A stretch of DNA of 38,726 nucleotides from Marinitoga sp. 38H-ov (GTDB lineage Bacteria; Thermotogota; Thermotogae; Petrotogales; Petrotogaceae): contig NZ_LNGH01000027.1 of NCBI RefSeq assembly GCF_011057715.1, forward strand, positions 1-38,726, read 5' to 3'. The notes beneath the pieces are model-generated. The model made no database searches, was not told the origin of the DNA, and saw only the letters and a program-made list of their open reading frames with translations. This document shows, in pieces, positions 1 through 7,985 of this stretch. The position numbers and the translations under genes are program-made. Within the stretch, counting starts at the first letter, position 1. Every line of letters begins with the position of its first letter.

Positions 1-953
1 GTTTATCAAATAATAGATTGGAAGAAATATCAGAAAATTCTATTAAAAAGTATTTTATATCAAAACCTATTAAATTTAATAATATTTTTTTTAATATATA
101 TAATAATAAGTTATATTTATATAACACTATATTAAATTCCTTTATTCAATTTTTTATATTTCTTTTTATTTCAATTATTATTATATTTTATATTTCTAGA
201 AAGATTTCAAATAAAATTATAACCCCTATAAACGAAATTACAAATTTAATTAGCAATTATAATACTTTTAAAAATTTTACACCCATTGAAATAAATAAAT
301 TTTCGCAATATGAAATTATAAACCTTGCAAGCAAATTTAATATTATGGGATTAGAATTAAAAAAATACATTCTAAATATGGAAGATTTAGTTTTAGAAAG
401 AACACAGAAAATTGAAGAGCAAAATGTAAAATTAGAAGTATTAAACAAAAAGCTACGTGATATATCAATAACAGATGAATTAACCTCATTATATAACAGA
501 TATTTTTTCAATGAAATATTTAAAAAAGATTATAAACTAGCATATAGAGAAAAACTATATATTAATTTTGCTATATTTGATATTGATTATTTTAAAAATA
601 TTAATGATACATATGGTCATCTTGCTGGTGATTATTGTTTAAGAGAATTAGGAAAAATTATAAAGAATCACTTTAATAGAGAAAATGATAAAATTTTTAG
701 ATACGGCGGCGAAGAATTTGTAGTTTATTATTTATCAAAAAATCCATCTAATTTTGAAATAGCCCTTGAAAATTTAAGAAACAATGTCGAAAATAATTTG
801 TTTGAATATAATTCTTTAAAAATTAAATTTACAATAAGTATTGGAGCTATATCTAAAATCCCTAATACAGATAAATACGAAAAAATTATTACAATCGCTG
901 ATATGAATTTATATAATTCTAAAAATAAAGGTAGAAACAGGTTAACTATTTAA
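1..953 (+). CDS. Membrane-anchored GGDEF diguanylate cyclase, 5' end outside window
   Basis: Probable diguanylate cyclase (2 GTP to c-di-GMP) acting at the inner membrane. The reading frame stays open to the window edge, so the N-terminus is missing; counting from the first internal TTG (position 18) there are 311 residues. A hydrophobic helix (about 41-60) is followed by a HAMP-like linker, a coiled coil (about 118-148) and a GGDEF domain (150-311). The active-site loop is GGEEF (230-234), a catalytically competent form. An RxxD inhibitory site (R221-D224) sits exactly five residues before it, so product inhibition is expected. The lost N-terminal part is probably a periplasmic sensor domain, which is inference. 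The gene converges on rpsO. Confidence 0.9.
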   Translation, partial: LSNNRLEEISENSIKKYFISKPIKFNNIFFNIYNNKLYLYNTILNSFIQFFIFLFISIIIIFYISRKISNKIITPINEITNLISNYNTFKNFTPIEINKFSQYEIINLASKFNIMGLELKKYILNMEDLVLERTQKIEEQNVKLEVLNKKLRDISITDELTSLYNRYFFNEIFKKDYKLAYREKLYINFAIFDIDYFKNINDTYGHLAGDYCLRELGKIIKNHFNRENDKIFRYGGEEFVVYYLSKNPSNFEIALENLRNNVENNLFEYNSLKIKFTISIGAISKIPNTDKYEKIITIADMNLYNSKNKGRNRLTI

Positions 954-974
954 AAAAGCTCCCAACCGGGAGCT
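954..974 (-). terminator. Intrinsic terminator of rpsO
   Basis: A perfect 7-bp stem (957-963 with 968-974) with a 4-nt loop. Read on the minus strand it is followed by six T, so it serves rpsO; no T-run follows on the plus strand. Confidence 0.85.
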
Positions 975-978
975 CTAA

Positions 979-1254
979 TTATCCTCTTATTCCTAATTTT
1001 GAAATTAATTCTTTATATACTTCTGGTCTTTCTTTTCTTAAATATTTTAACATTTTTCTTCTTTTACCAACCATTTTCATTAATCCTCTTCTTGAGTGGA
1101 AATCTTTTGGATGAGTTTTTAAATGTTCAGTTAAATGTCTTATTCTTGCTGTTAACAATGCAATTTGAACTTCTACAGAACCTGTATCTTTTTCATTAAT
1201 CTTAAATTCTTCAATAACCTTGTTTTTAATTTCTGGATCTAATCCTCTTGACAT
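979..1254 (-). CDS. rpsO: 30S ribosomal protein S15
   Basis: Small-subunit protein that binds the 16S rRNA central-domain three-way junction early in assembly. The 91-residue product carries the family core: the GSVEVQIA segment, [12 protein letters not shown], and the [20 protein letters not shown] stretch that contacts rRNA. Length is normal (89-91 residues). The ATG follows a strong GGAGGT ribosome binding site. Upstream lies a leader hairpin (1280-1321) and a TATAAT box; downstream is an intrinsic terminator, so the gene looks monocistronic. S15 represses its own translation in several bacteria, which the leader suggests here too. Confidence 0.98.
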   Translation of the reverse strand: MSRGLDPEIKNKVIEEFKINEKDTGSVEVQIALLTARIRHLTEHLKTHPKDFHSRRGLMKMVGKRRKMLKYLRKERPEVYKELISKLGIRG

Positions 1255-1279
1255 AATTCTCTACCTCCGTATTCATATT

Positions 1280-1321
1280 CCTTTAGCCAAGATAAGGTCA
1301 ATACCATTATCTGAGCTAAGG
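1280..1321 (-). ncRNA. rpsO leader hairpin, candidate S15 autoregulatory element
   Basis: On the minus strand the short 5' leader of rpsO folds into a long hairpin: 1307-1321 pairs with 1280-1295 with one extra base, and GGT/ACC (1296-1298 with 1303-1305) extends the stem beyond a one-base bulge. It begins almost at the predicted transcription start and ends about 10 nt before the ribosome binding site. Unrelated S15 leader structures are known from several phyla; assignment to that role is inference from position. Confidence 0.6.
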
Positions 1322-1328
1322 TATTTGT

Positions 1329-1334
1329 ATTATA
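1329..1334 (-). promoter_or_regulatory. -10 box of rpsO promoter
   Basis: Minus-strand TATAAT, 7-8 nt before the start of the leader hairpin. No convincing -35 hexamer was found at the usual distance. Confidence 0.5.
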
Positions 1335-1362
1335 ATATATTTTTGTTAAAAATCGTTTGATT

Positions 1363-2244
1363 TTAATTAACTATTTCTTCTCCATCAAATTCTTCATTTA
1401 ATGCATACTTTAATGATATTATAGCTACTTCTAATTGTTCTTCATCTGGTTCAGATGTTGTTATTTTTTGTAACGATAAACCAGGCCAAGCTAAAATTTT
1501 ACCAACCCATGTATCGATTATTTTTGCAGTAAACCTTTGAAATTCATACGCAACTCCTGCTACTAAAGGCAATAATATTACCCTAGTTACTACTTTTTGC
1601 ATTAAAGATGTATAACCTAATGCTCCTGTTATAGAAAACACTATAATTGATGCAAATACTGTAATAATTAAAAAACTAGTACCACATCTTGGATGAAGAG
1701 TTGTATATGTTTTTGCGTTGTTAACATTCAATTCTTTTCCATCTTCATAGTTATATACCGTCTTATGCTCTGCACCGTGATATTCAAATACTCTTTTTAT
1801 ATCTTTAAAAAATGAAATAACCCATATATATAATATAACAAAAACAGCTCTTATCACACCTTCAATAAAAGAAAACCAAAATTCACTATCTATAGGAAAT
1901 AATTTTGTTAAAAACATAGGGCCTAATCCAAAGCCAACAATTGCAAATAAAAAAGCTAATAAAATTGATATTACCATATCTTTCTTTGTTATTTCTTCTT
2001 CTCCAGATACATTGGCTGAATATGATAAGGCTTCCATACCTATTATCATTGCTTTTAACAATACAAAAAAACCTCTAATAAATGGTACTTTCTCTAAAAA
2101 ACCAAATGATCTTTCTTTTAATCTTTTTATCTGAATCTTTTTATCAGGCCTTCTAACTGCCACAACTGTATTTATACCTTTCATCATAACCCCTTCAATA
2201 ACAGCCTGACCGCCTACATATTTAGGCATTTTCTTTTTTTCCAT
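1363..2244 (-). CDS. DUF1385 (YqhQ-type) membrane protein
   Basis: Conserved membrane protein of unknown biochemical role. The 293-residue product opens with the family signature VGGQAVIEGVMMKG (about 10-23) and carries EYHGAEHKTVYNYE and HPRCGTSFL, His/Glu/Cys-rich blocks typical of DUF1385, between several hydrophobic segments (about 88-112, 126-146, 190-235). The ATG at 2244 is preceded by GGAGG at seven bases, within the last codons of the upstream small gene, with which it overlaps by 23 bases and is probably translationally coupled. The conserved His/Cys residues have led to suggestions of a metal-dependent activity, unproven. Confidence 0.85.
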   Translation of the reverse strand: MEKKKMPKYVGGQAVIEGVMMKGINTVVAVRRPDKKIQIKRLKERSFGFLEKVPFIRGFFVLLKAMIIGMEALSYSANVSGEEEITKKDMVISILLAFLFAIVGFGLGPMFLTKLFPIDSEFWFSFIEGVIRAVFVILYIWVISFFKDIKRVFEYHGAEHKTVYNYEDGKELNVNNAKTYTTLHPRCGTSFLIITVFASIIVFSITGALGYTSLMQKVVTRVILLPLVAGVAYEFQRFTAKIIDTWVGKILAWPGLSLQKITTSEPDEEQLEVAIISLKYALNEEFDGEEIVN

Positions 2245-2476
2245 TATTAATCCTCCTCAATATTTCCTCAGCAATTTTCTCTTCTGTAATCACAAAATAA
2301 AAGGTCAAAGCTTCCTTGTCTACAGTTTTTTCCTTTTTTAATACCAAAGAAGCTTTTTTTCTTATATTCATTCTTTCTTCTATACTCAATTTCGAAATTT
2401 CTTCTACTATAGAAAAAAGCCGCGCGTCTTTCACACACGCGGTAACTATTTCATTAATAATTTTATCATCAATCAC
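2222..2476 (-). CDS. Small hypothetical protein between spoVS and the DUF1385 gene
   Basis: An 84-residue, Lys/Glu-rich, mostly helical soluble protein; no family recognised. I chose the GTG at 2476 because AAGGAG lies six bases upstream, directly after the spoVS stop codon; a longer reading from 2521 would overlap spoVS and has no ribosome binding site. The gene overlaps the DUF1385 start. Oddity: a strong terminator-like hairpin with a T-run (2413-2442) lies inside its coding sequence. It could still be a real coupling gene in a spoVS-to-DUF1385 operon. Confidence 0.6.
   Translation of the reverse strand: MIDDKIINEIVTACVKDARLFSIVEEISKLSIEERMNIRKKASLVLKKEKTVDKEALTFYFVITEEKIAEEILRRINNGKKENA
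2413..2442 (-). terminator. Terminator-like hairpin inside the 84-aa gene, downstream of spoVS
   Basis: A GC-rich 8-bp stem (2420-2427 with 2435-2442, one G-U pair) followed on the minus strand by C and six T. It stands 45 bases after the spoVS stop and within the next reading frame, so it would end most spoVS transcripts and attenuate the downstream genes. Confidence 0.6.
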
Positions 2477-2486
2477 TATAGTCTCC

Positions 2487-2771
2487 TTAAGCTTCCGTTT
2501 CTTCTTCAGTAACTTCAGCAAATACTCTAAATTTTATTCCTGTTCTTTTTTCTTCGCCAACAGCAACTTCAACGAATCCAGGTACAACAAATAACTTTTT
2601 TCCGCGAGTTTCAACGAATCTTCTTGCTATCGCAATTGCTTTAACTGCTTGGTTAACTGCCCCCGCCCCAATTGCTTGGATTTCTACTTCATCTGTTTTG
2701 CTCAATACTCCTGCAATAGCTCCAGCAACTTTATTCGGTGATGAAGAGTGTCCGACTTTTAAAACTTCCAT
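2487..2771 (-). CDS. spoVS: SpoVS family Alba-like nucleic-acid-binding protein
   Basis: A 94-residue homologue of stage V sporulation protein S, an Alba-fold protein thought to bind nucleic acid. It shows the family core: MEVLKVG, SSPNKVAGAIAG, the invariant EIQAIGAGAVNQAVKA segment and IARRFVE. The start at 2771 matches the family start, with a GGGGG stretch 11 bases upstream. The reading frame is open further upstream to 2903, but that extension runs through a terminator and a good promoter, so it is not coding. The organism type is not expected to sporulate; SpoVS occurs in other non-spore-formers, where its role is unknown. Confidence 0.93.
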   Translation of the reverse strand: MEVLKVGHSSSPNKVAGAIAGVLSKTDEVEIQAIGAGAVNQAVKAIAIARRFVETRGKKLFVVPGFVEVAVGEEKRTGIKFRVFAEVTEEETEA

Positions 2772-2808
2772 GGATTGTTCAGCCCCCTTTATAACATTTT
2801 CTACGTTT

Positions 2809-2837
2809 ATTTTACCATAAATTTTAACTTTTTTCAA
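2809..2837 (-). promoter_or_regulatory. spoVS promoter
   Basis: Minus-strand TTGAAA (2832-2837), 17-bp spacer, TAAAAT (2809-2814), about 38 bases before the spoVS ATG and just past the korA terminator. Confidence 0.7.
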
Positions 2838-2847
2838 ATTATATTTC

Positions 2848-2880
2848 AAAAAAATAATTAGCCAGTTATCCTGGCTAATT
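2848..2880 (-). terminator. Terminator at the end of the korA-like gene
   Basis: A perfect 10-bp stem (2856-2865 with 2871-2880), 5-nt loop, followed on the minus strand by a T-rich run. The stem begins inside the stop codon of the korA-like gene. Confidence 0.85.
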
Positions 2881-4039
2881 AGAATTCTATTATTCTCCTC
2901 CAAACAGAGGTTATTGCATTTAAAATTTCCTTTGGACTTATTAAGTCACCATCTACCTTATTTACTAATTCTATATGTTTTCCAAATTTATTAATTCTTG
3001 ATATTTCTAATGCCATTTGTCCTAAATTCATTTCTGCAACAATAATTGATTGTGATTTTTTTAATATATTTTTCATTTTAGAAACTGGAAATGGCCAAAT
3101 TGTTATTGGTTTAAACAAACCTACAGGTATTCTATCCTCTCTAGCCATTTTTACTGCTTTCATAGCGCTTCTTGCAACAGTTCCATATGCTACTACTATA
3201 ATTTCCGCATCATCTGTCATATATTCATCATATAATGCTATTTCTTCAGTATATAATCTTATTTTTGAATCTAAATGTTTAATAACCTTATCTGCCACAT
3301 CTGTAGAACCAACTGGAAAACCTGTTTCATCATGAACTAATCCAGAAACATGGAATCTAGCCTTACCCATTTCTATTAATGGATTAACTGGAGAATTTTC
3401 TTCTTGGAATCCAAATGGATGGAATAAATCTTCTTCCTCAATTTCCGAATCAGATAATCTTTGTATTATCTCTGGATTTTCATATTCATCACTCAAATAA
3501 AAACTTTCTCTCATATGCCCTAAAGTTTCATCCATAATTAAAACTACAGGTGTTCTATATTTTTCCGCATAATTAAACGCTTTTATTGTATATTTATAAG
3601 CTTCTTCAACAGTGGATGGATATAATGCTATTATTTGTTGATCTCCATGCCTTCCCCATCTAATTTGCATAATATCTCCTTGAGATGGTTTAGTTGGAAG
3701 TCCTGTACTTGGACCGCCTCTCATAACATCAACAAAAACACATGGAGTTTCTGTCATGATAGCATATCCCAATGCTTCTTGCATCAAACTAAATCCCGGA
3801 CCACTTGTTGCTGTCATTGACTTTACACCAGCTAAAGATGCTCCTATTATTGCTGCAGCACTTGCAATTTCATCTTCCATTTGTATAAATCTACCTCCAA
3901 CTTTAGGCAATTCCTTAGCCATAACTTCAGCAACTTCTGTAGAAGGAGTAATTGGGTATCCAGCATAAAATCTACAACCCGCCTTTATTGCAGCTAATGC
4001 TACTGCTTCATTCCCTTGCATAAATACTATTCTACCCAT
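2879..4039 (-). CDS. korA: 2-oxoacid:ferredoxin oxidoreductase, alpha (KorA/VorB-type) subunit
   Basis: Subunit of the enzymes that oxidatively decarboxylate 2-oxoacids to acyl-CoA with ferredoxin as acceptor. The 386-residue product has the KorA pyrimidine-binding domain: CRFYAGYPITPSTEVAE near the N-terminus, IQMEDEIASAAAIIGAS, TATSGPGFSLM and RGGPSTGLPTKPSQGD, then a C-terminal transketolase-like domain. I chose the ATG at 4039, with GGTGG about nine bases upstream; it overlaps the ferredoxin stop. The gene is followed at once by a terminator, so the TPP-binding beta (KorB) and gamma (KorC) subunits that normally follow are absent here. Which 2-oxoacid is used (2-oxoglutarate or branched-chain) cannot be told. 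Confidence 0.9.
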   Translation of the reverse strand: MGRIVFMQGNEAVALAAIKAGCRFYAGYPITPSTEVAEVMAKELPKVGGRFIQMEDEIASAAAIIGASLAGVKSMTATSGPGFSLMQEALGYAIMTETPCVFVDVMRGGPSTGLPTKPSQGDIMQIRWGRHGDQQIIALYPSTVEEAYKYTIKAFNYAEKYRTPVVLIMDETLGHMRESFYLSDEYENPEIIQRLSDSEIEEEDLFHPFGFQEENSPVNPLIEMGKARFHVSGLVHDETGFPVGSTDVADKVIKHLDSKIRLYTEEIALYDEYMTDDAEIIVVAYGTVARSAMKAVKMAREDRIPVGLFKPITIWPFPVSKMKNILKKSQSIIVAEMNLGQMALEISRINKFGKHIELVNKVDGDLISPKEILNAITSVWRRIIEF

Positions 4040-4250
4040 TATTTTCAACCACCTTTTCCATTACATTAATTGCAATATCAGGACAAAGTCTTTCACACAT
4101 TAAACATCCTATACATTTATCTATATCTTGTACAATTGGTTTTCCTAATTCTGCTGAGCCTAATGTCTTTGTTGGACAAACGTTATAACAAATACCACAC
4201 TTTTTACATAGTGAGTAATTTATTTCAACAGTAAAGCTCTTTTTCCCCAT
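4032..4250 (-). CDS. korD: 2x[4Fe-4S] ferredoxin, KorD/VorD-type delta subunit
   Basis: A 72-residue electron carrier with two complete cluster motifs, CKKCGICYNVCP (about 15-26) and CIGCLMCERLCP (about 47-58), the bacterial 2x[4Fe-4S] arrangement. It overlaps the korA start and lies 11 bases after the Na+-pump subunit gene, so the three form one operon. Its position directly before korA fits the delta subunit of a 2-oxoacid:ferredoxin oxidoreductase. Confidence 0.9.
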   Translation of the reverse strand: MGKKSFTVEINYSLCKKCGICYNVCPTKTLGSAELGKPIVQDIDKCIGCLMCERLCPDIAINVMEKVVENNG

Positions 4251-4261
4251 TTTCTCACCTC

Positions 4262-5401
4262 TTATGATAGAATTGATAAAAAGACCCCAGCTGCAACAGC
4301 TGACCCTATTACCCCTGCAACATTTGGACCCATTGCATGCATTAGTATAAAATTACTTGGATCTTCTGATTGAGCTACAGTTTGAGCAACCCTTGCAGAA
4401 TCCGGTACAGCTGATACTCCTGCAGCACCTATTAAAGGATTAATTTTATTCTTTGTAAATAAGTTCATTAATTTCGCAAAGAATATTCCTGATATCATTG
4501 CAATAATAAACGCTATTGCACCTAATAAAAAGATTTTTAAACTTGTTGGTTTTAAAAATACGTCCGCCCTTGCAGTACTACCAACAGCCAACATTAATAA
4601 TATAGTAACTGTATCTAAAATAAATCTAGATGCAGCTTCTGCCAATCTTTTAGTAACTCCAGATTCTTTAAGTAAATTACCTAACATTAAAAGCCCAACT
4701 AAGGATAATGCTTTTGGAACTAATATAGCAACAACAATTGTAGTTGCTATTGGGAAAATAATTTTTTCTTTTTGACTAACATGTCTCATTCTTTTCATTC
4801 TAATTTTTCTTTCTTCTTTAGTTGTAAGTAGTTTAGATACAGGAGGTTGTAAAATAGGAATTAATGCGATATATGAATATGCTGCTATAGCAATTATTGC
4901 TAATAAATCTGGTGCAAACTTAGATGCTAAATATATAGAAGTTGGACCATCAGCACCACCTATTATTGCTATAGAAGCTGCGCTATGTATATCAAATCCT
5001 AATAAATTAGCAACAATAAATGTTCCAAAAATACCAACTTGAGCAGCTGCTCCTAAAAAGATTAAACGAGGATCTGCTATTAAATATGAAAAATCCGTTA
5101 ATGCTCCAATACCCAAAAATATTAAAGGAGGATAAATACCTAAAAACATTCCTCTTTGGATATACCACAATAATCCGCCAACTTGATCTCCAACAGGAGG
5201 ATTTAATAATCCAGTTATTTCTGGTGGAATATTTGCCAATATAATACCAAACCCTATTGGTATTAAAAGCAGAGGTTCTGCATGTTTAACTATCGCTACA
5301 TAAATCAACAAAGAGCCTATAAATAACATTAATATATGCTGCCATGTAAAATATGCAAATCCACTATTGGAAAAAAAAGCAATAAAATTTGATAGATCCA
5401 T
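4262..5401 (-). CDS. oadB: Na+-translocating decarboxylase beta subunit (OadB/GcdB/MmdB family)
   Basis: Integral membrane subunit that couples decarboxylation of a biotin-bound carboxyl group to Na+ export. The 379-residue, roughly ten-helix protein has the family signatures IIGGADGPTSIYLA (with the key Asp), SYIALIPILQPPV, and the C-terminal NPLIGAAGVSAVPDSARVAQ and HAMGPNVAGVIGSAVAAG. The ATG has AAGGAGG upstream and an excellent promoter at 5434-5462. The carboxyltransferase alpha, the biotin carrier and the small gamma subunit are not nearby; instead korD and korA follow. Substrate (oxaloacetate, methylmalonyl-CoA or glutaconyl-CoA) cannot be told from this subunit. Confidence 0.93.
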   Translation of the reverse strand: MDLSNFIAFFSNSGFAYFTWQHILMLFIGSLLIYVAIVKHAEPLLLIPIGFGIILANIPPEITGLLNPPVGDQVGGLLWYIQRGMFLGIYPPLIFLGIGALTDFSYLIADPRLIFLGAAAQVGIFGTFIVANLLGFDIHSAASIAIIGGADGPTSIYLASKFAPDLLAIIAIAAYSYIALIPILQPPVSKLLTTKEERKIRMKRMRHVSQKEKIIFPIATTIVVAILVPKALSLVGLLMLGNLLKESGVTKRLAEAASRFILDTVTILLMLAVGSTARADVFLKPTSLKIFLLGAIAFIIAMISGIFFAKLMNLFTKNKINPLIGAAGVSAVPDSARVAQTVAQSEDPSNFILMHAMGPNVAGVIGSAVAAGVFLSILS

Positions 5402-5433
5402 AACATTTCCTCCTTGAATTTTTTTTCATAGTA

Positions 5434-5462
5434 ATTATAATACTTAATTTTACATAATTCAA
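5434..5462 (-). promoter_or_regulatory. Promoter of the oadB-korD-korA operon
   Basis: Minus-strand TTGAAT (5457-5462), 17-bp spacer, TATAAT (5434-5439), about 35 bases before the start codon. Confidence 0.8.
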
Positions 5463-5497
5463 GATGTGTTTTTGCTAGTTATATTTAAGGAAATTAC

Positions 5498-5527
5498 AAA
5501 AAGCAGGGCTTCAACGCCCTACTTTTT
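5498..5527 (-). terminator. Terminator downstream of manA
   Basis: Inverted repeat 5498-5509 with 5516-5527 (one G-U pair on the minus strand) followed by five T on the minus strand, about 30 bases after the manA stop. Confidence 0.8.
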
Positions 5528-5559
5528 ATCTAATCGTATTTAGTTAAAGATTTTAACAT

Positions 5560-6354
5560 TTAAAGAAAAAATAACATTCCTTCTTCTGATATATTATATT
5601 CTACATTATGAGGAATTATTATTGTTCTATAATCTTTTAAAGATACATGTATAGAAAAACCTTTAACAATCTCATTTTTTACTCTTTTTATATTAAAATA
5701 TTGTGTCTTAAATTCCTTAGGTGAATTAACAATAACATAAGGACTATCTTTTAAAACCTTTTTGCCTTTTTCTATATGAATTTCTCTTGGTCTTCCCCAA
5801 TCGTACAATCTATATGTTAAATCAGATGTTTGCTGTATTTCAAGCAACATAGAATTAGGCCCCAATGTATGCACTACTCCTGCTGGAATAAATAACAAGT
5901 CTTCTTTTTTTAATTTCATTGGTTTAAAGTCCCAATTTTGAGTTTCTATTGCTTTTCTATTATTTTCAATATCATTGGAAATAAATATCTCATTTGATTC
6001 ATTCAAAAAATACCACGCTTCTGTTTTCCCCCATGGTTCATTTTCTAATTCTTTTGCATATTTATCATCTGGATGTACTTGAATTGAAAGCCATTGTGTT
6101 GTTGATATTAATTTTAATAATAATGGAATTCTTGGAAAATCTTTCCCTATTAATTCTTTTATAATTCCCGATGGTTTTCCATAATTTTTTCCACTTTCTA
6201 ATCCCACTAATTCTGTTTCATTACCTTGAACCCCTGAAAATAACCATACTTCACCTATTTTATCCATATCTTTTTTATTAAATATATTATTTAATCTTTC
6301 ATCTCCCCATACTTTTTCTACAAAAATTGGTTTAGATATTAATGCTTCTTTCAT
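5560..6354 (-). CDS. manA: Mannose-6-phosphate isomerase, class I
   Basis: Interconverts fructose-6-phosphate and mannose-6-phosphate, the entry to GDP-mannose synthesis. The 264-residue protein is a short bacterial PMI with the Zn-ligand set visible: QVHPDD (Gln and His), the Glu in GKTEAWYF and the His in FIPAGVVHTLG, plus the YRLYDWGR signature. A GAGGTG ribosome binding site precedes the ATG. A mannose-1-phosphate guanylyltransferase gene lies at 22188-23198, so two GDP-mannose steps are encoded in the window though not together. The MFS gene upstream is 47 bases away and may share the transcript. Confidence 0.93.
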   Translation of the reverse strand: MKEALISKPIFVEKVWGDERLNNIFNKKDMDKIGEVWLFSGVQGNETELVGLESGKNYGKPSGIIKELIGKDFPRIPLLLKLISTTQWLSIQVHPDDKYAKELENEPWGKTEAWYFLNESNEIFISNDIENNRKAIETQNWDFKPMKLKKEDLLFIPAGVVHTLGPNSMLLEIQQTSDLTYRLYDWGRPREIHIEKGKKVLKDSPYVIVNSPKEFKTQYFNIKRVKNEIVKGFSIHVSLKDYRTIIIPHNVEYNISEEGMLFFL

Positions 6355-6401
6355 TGTATCACCTCACAATATATTATATTTATTTCATATGCATATAATA
6401 A

Positions 6402-7571
6402 TCATTTTAATTTTTTTTGTTTTCTTCTTAAATTAAAAAGTATGAAAAATCCAATAATTGACATAACGCTCAATGTTAGATATGTTGTAATAGTTCCTTT
6501 TTCGTCCAATAATAATCCTATTAATGGTGATAATAATGCAAAACTTAAATTAGCTACTAAACTTACCATAGAAATAACGGTAGCTCTATATTTATCCTCT
6601 ACTTGATGATTAATATAGAAATTCATAGTTGGTCTATCCATAGCTCTAACTATTTGTTGCAAAGCTAAAAAAAATATTGCCCATTTTGATACAAATATCG
6701 CCGGTAATATAAAACTCAAAAACATTAAAAAAATCAATGACAATAAAATTTTCCGTGGCCTTATCTCACTAAAAAGAGAAACCAAATACTTTGATGATAT
6801 TGCAGCTATAATATTAAAAATAAAAAATATAATACCAAAATATTGAATATCTATATCAACATGGGAAAAATATGGTTGATATAACCAAAACCCTGTTTTA
6901 AATAATAATCCCATGACCAACGAATATATAATAGCCCATAATATTCTCGGTTTTTTTAATACTATATTAAAACTTTTAAACACATGGATAATATACTTAT
7001 GCTCACTTTTTTCCCTATCTGTTTCAATAAACCCTAATGCTATTATTGATGCGATAATTACATTTAAAACACTAATCCAAAAAGGTAAAAAGGGATTATA
7101 TTTATAAAGAAAACCACTTAAGATAGAACCAAAAGCTTGTGAAATAAATACATAAGAATTACTTATCCCTTCAATTTTTTGAAAATCTTTTTTTCTTCCT
7201 AATCCATTTAAACTTTCGTATAATAATGCCGTATCAGCTCCACTTGATAATGTAATACCTATCCCAAAAATAATTTCTGCTATTGCAAATACAAAAAAGT
7301 TTTTAAAAACTATATATAATATCAATCCCAATGCAAAAAATATTCCTGATAAAAACAATGAAACTTTTCTAGAAAGTTTATCTGCTAAAGTACCTGTTGG
7401 AATTTCGAACAAGAATACAGAAATAGAAAATATTGATTGAAGCAACATAATTTCAGAATAATTTAGCCCTTTAAGTAGCATAAACGGTATTAAAATGGGA
7501 CCAATTATTCTTAAATTTAAAAATAATCTATATAACAAATAATTATTGATATTTTTAGTATAACCATTCAT
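6402..7571 (-). CDS. MFS transporter, substrate unknown
   Basis: A 389-residue major facilitator with about 12 hydrophobic helices. The loop GTLADKLSRKVSLFLSG (about 60-76) is the MFS motif A between helices 2 and 3, and DEKGTITTYL lies near the last helices. The ATG follows GGGGG at a seven-base spacing. Sequence resembles drug/metabolite exporters in general form, but no specific family can be named. It precedes manA on the same strand. Confidence 0.85.
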   Translation of the reverse strand: MNGYTKNINNYLLYRLFLNLRIIGPILIPFMLLKGLNYSEIMLLQSIFSISVFLFEIPTGTLADKLSRKVSLFLSGIFFALGLILYIVFKNFFVFAIAEIIFGIGITLSSGADTALLYESLNGLGRKKDFQKIEGISNSYVFISQAFGSILSGFLYKYNPFLPFWISVLNVIIASIIALGFIETDREKSEHKYIIHVFKSFNIVLKKPRILWAIIYSLVMGLLFKTGFWLYQPYFSHVDIDIQYFGIIFFIFNIIAAISSKYLVSLFSEIRPRKILLSLIFLMFLSFILPAIFVSKWAIFFLALQQIVRAMDRPTMNFYINHQVEDKYRATVISMVSLVANLSFALLSPLIGLLLDEKGTITTYLTLSVMSIIGFFILFNLRRKQKKLK

Positions 7572-7631
7572 AAAAATACCCCCTTAATATTAATGGGAAT
7601 TATACTTTCATAATGTTAATTTGTTGTTCCT

Positions 7632-7982
<351 letters not shown>

Positions 7983-7985
<3 letters not shown>

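Noticed and set aside
2772-2903. 44-codon N-terminal extension of SpoVS
   Set aside because: It spans the korA terminator and the spoVS promoter, and the family begins at the MEVLKV methionine.
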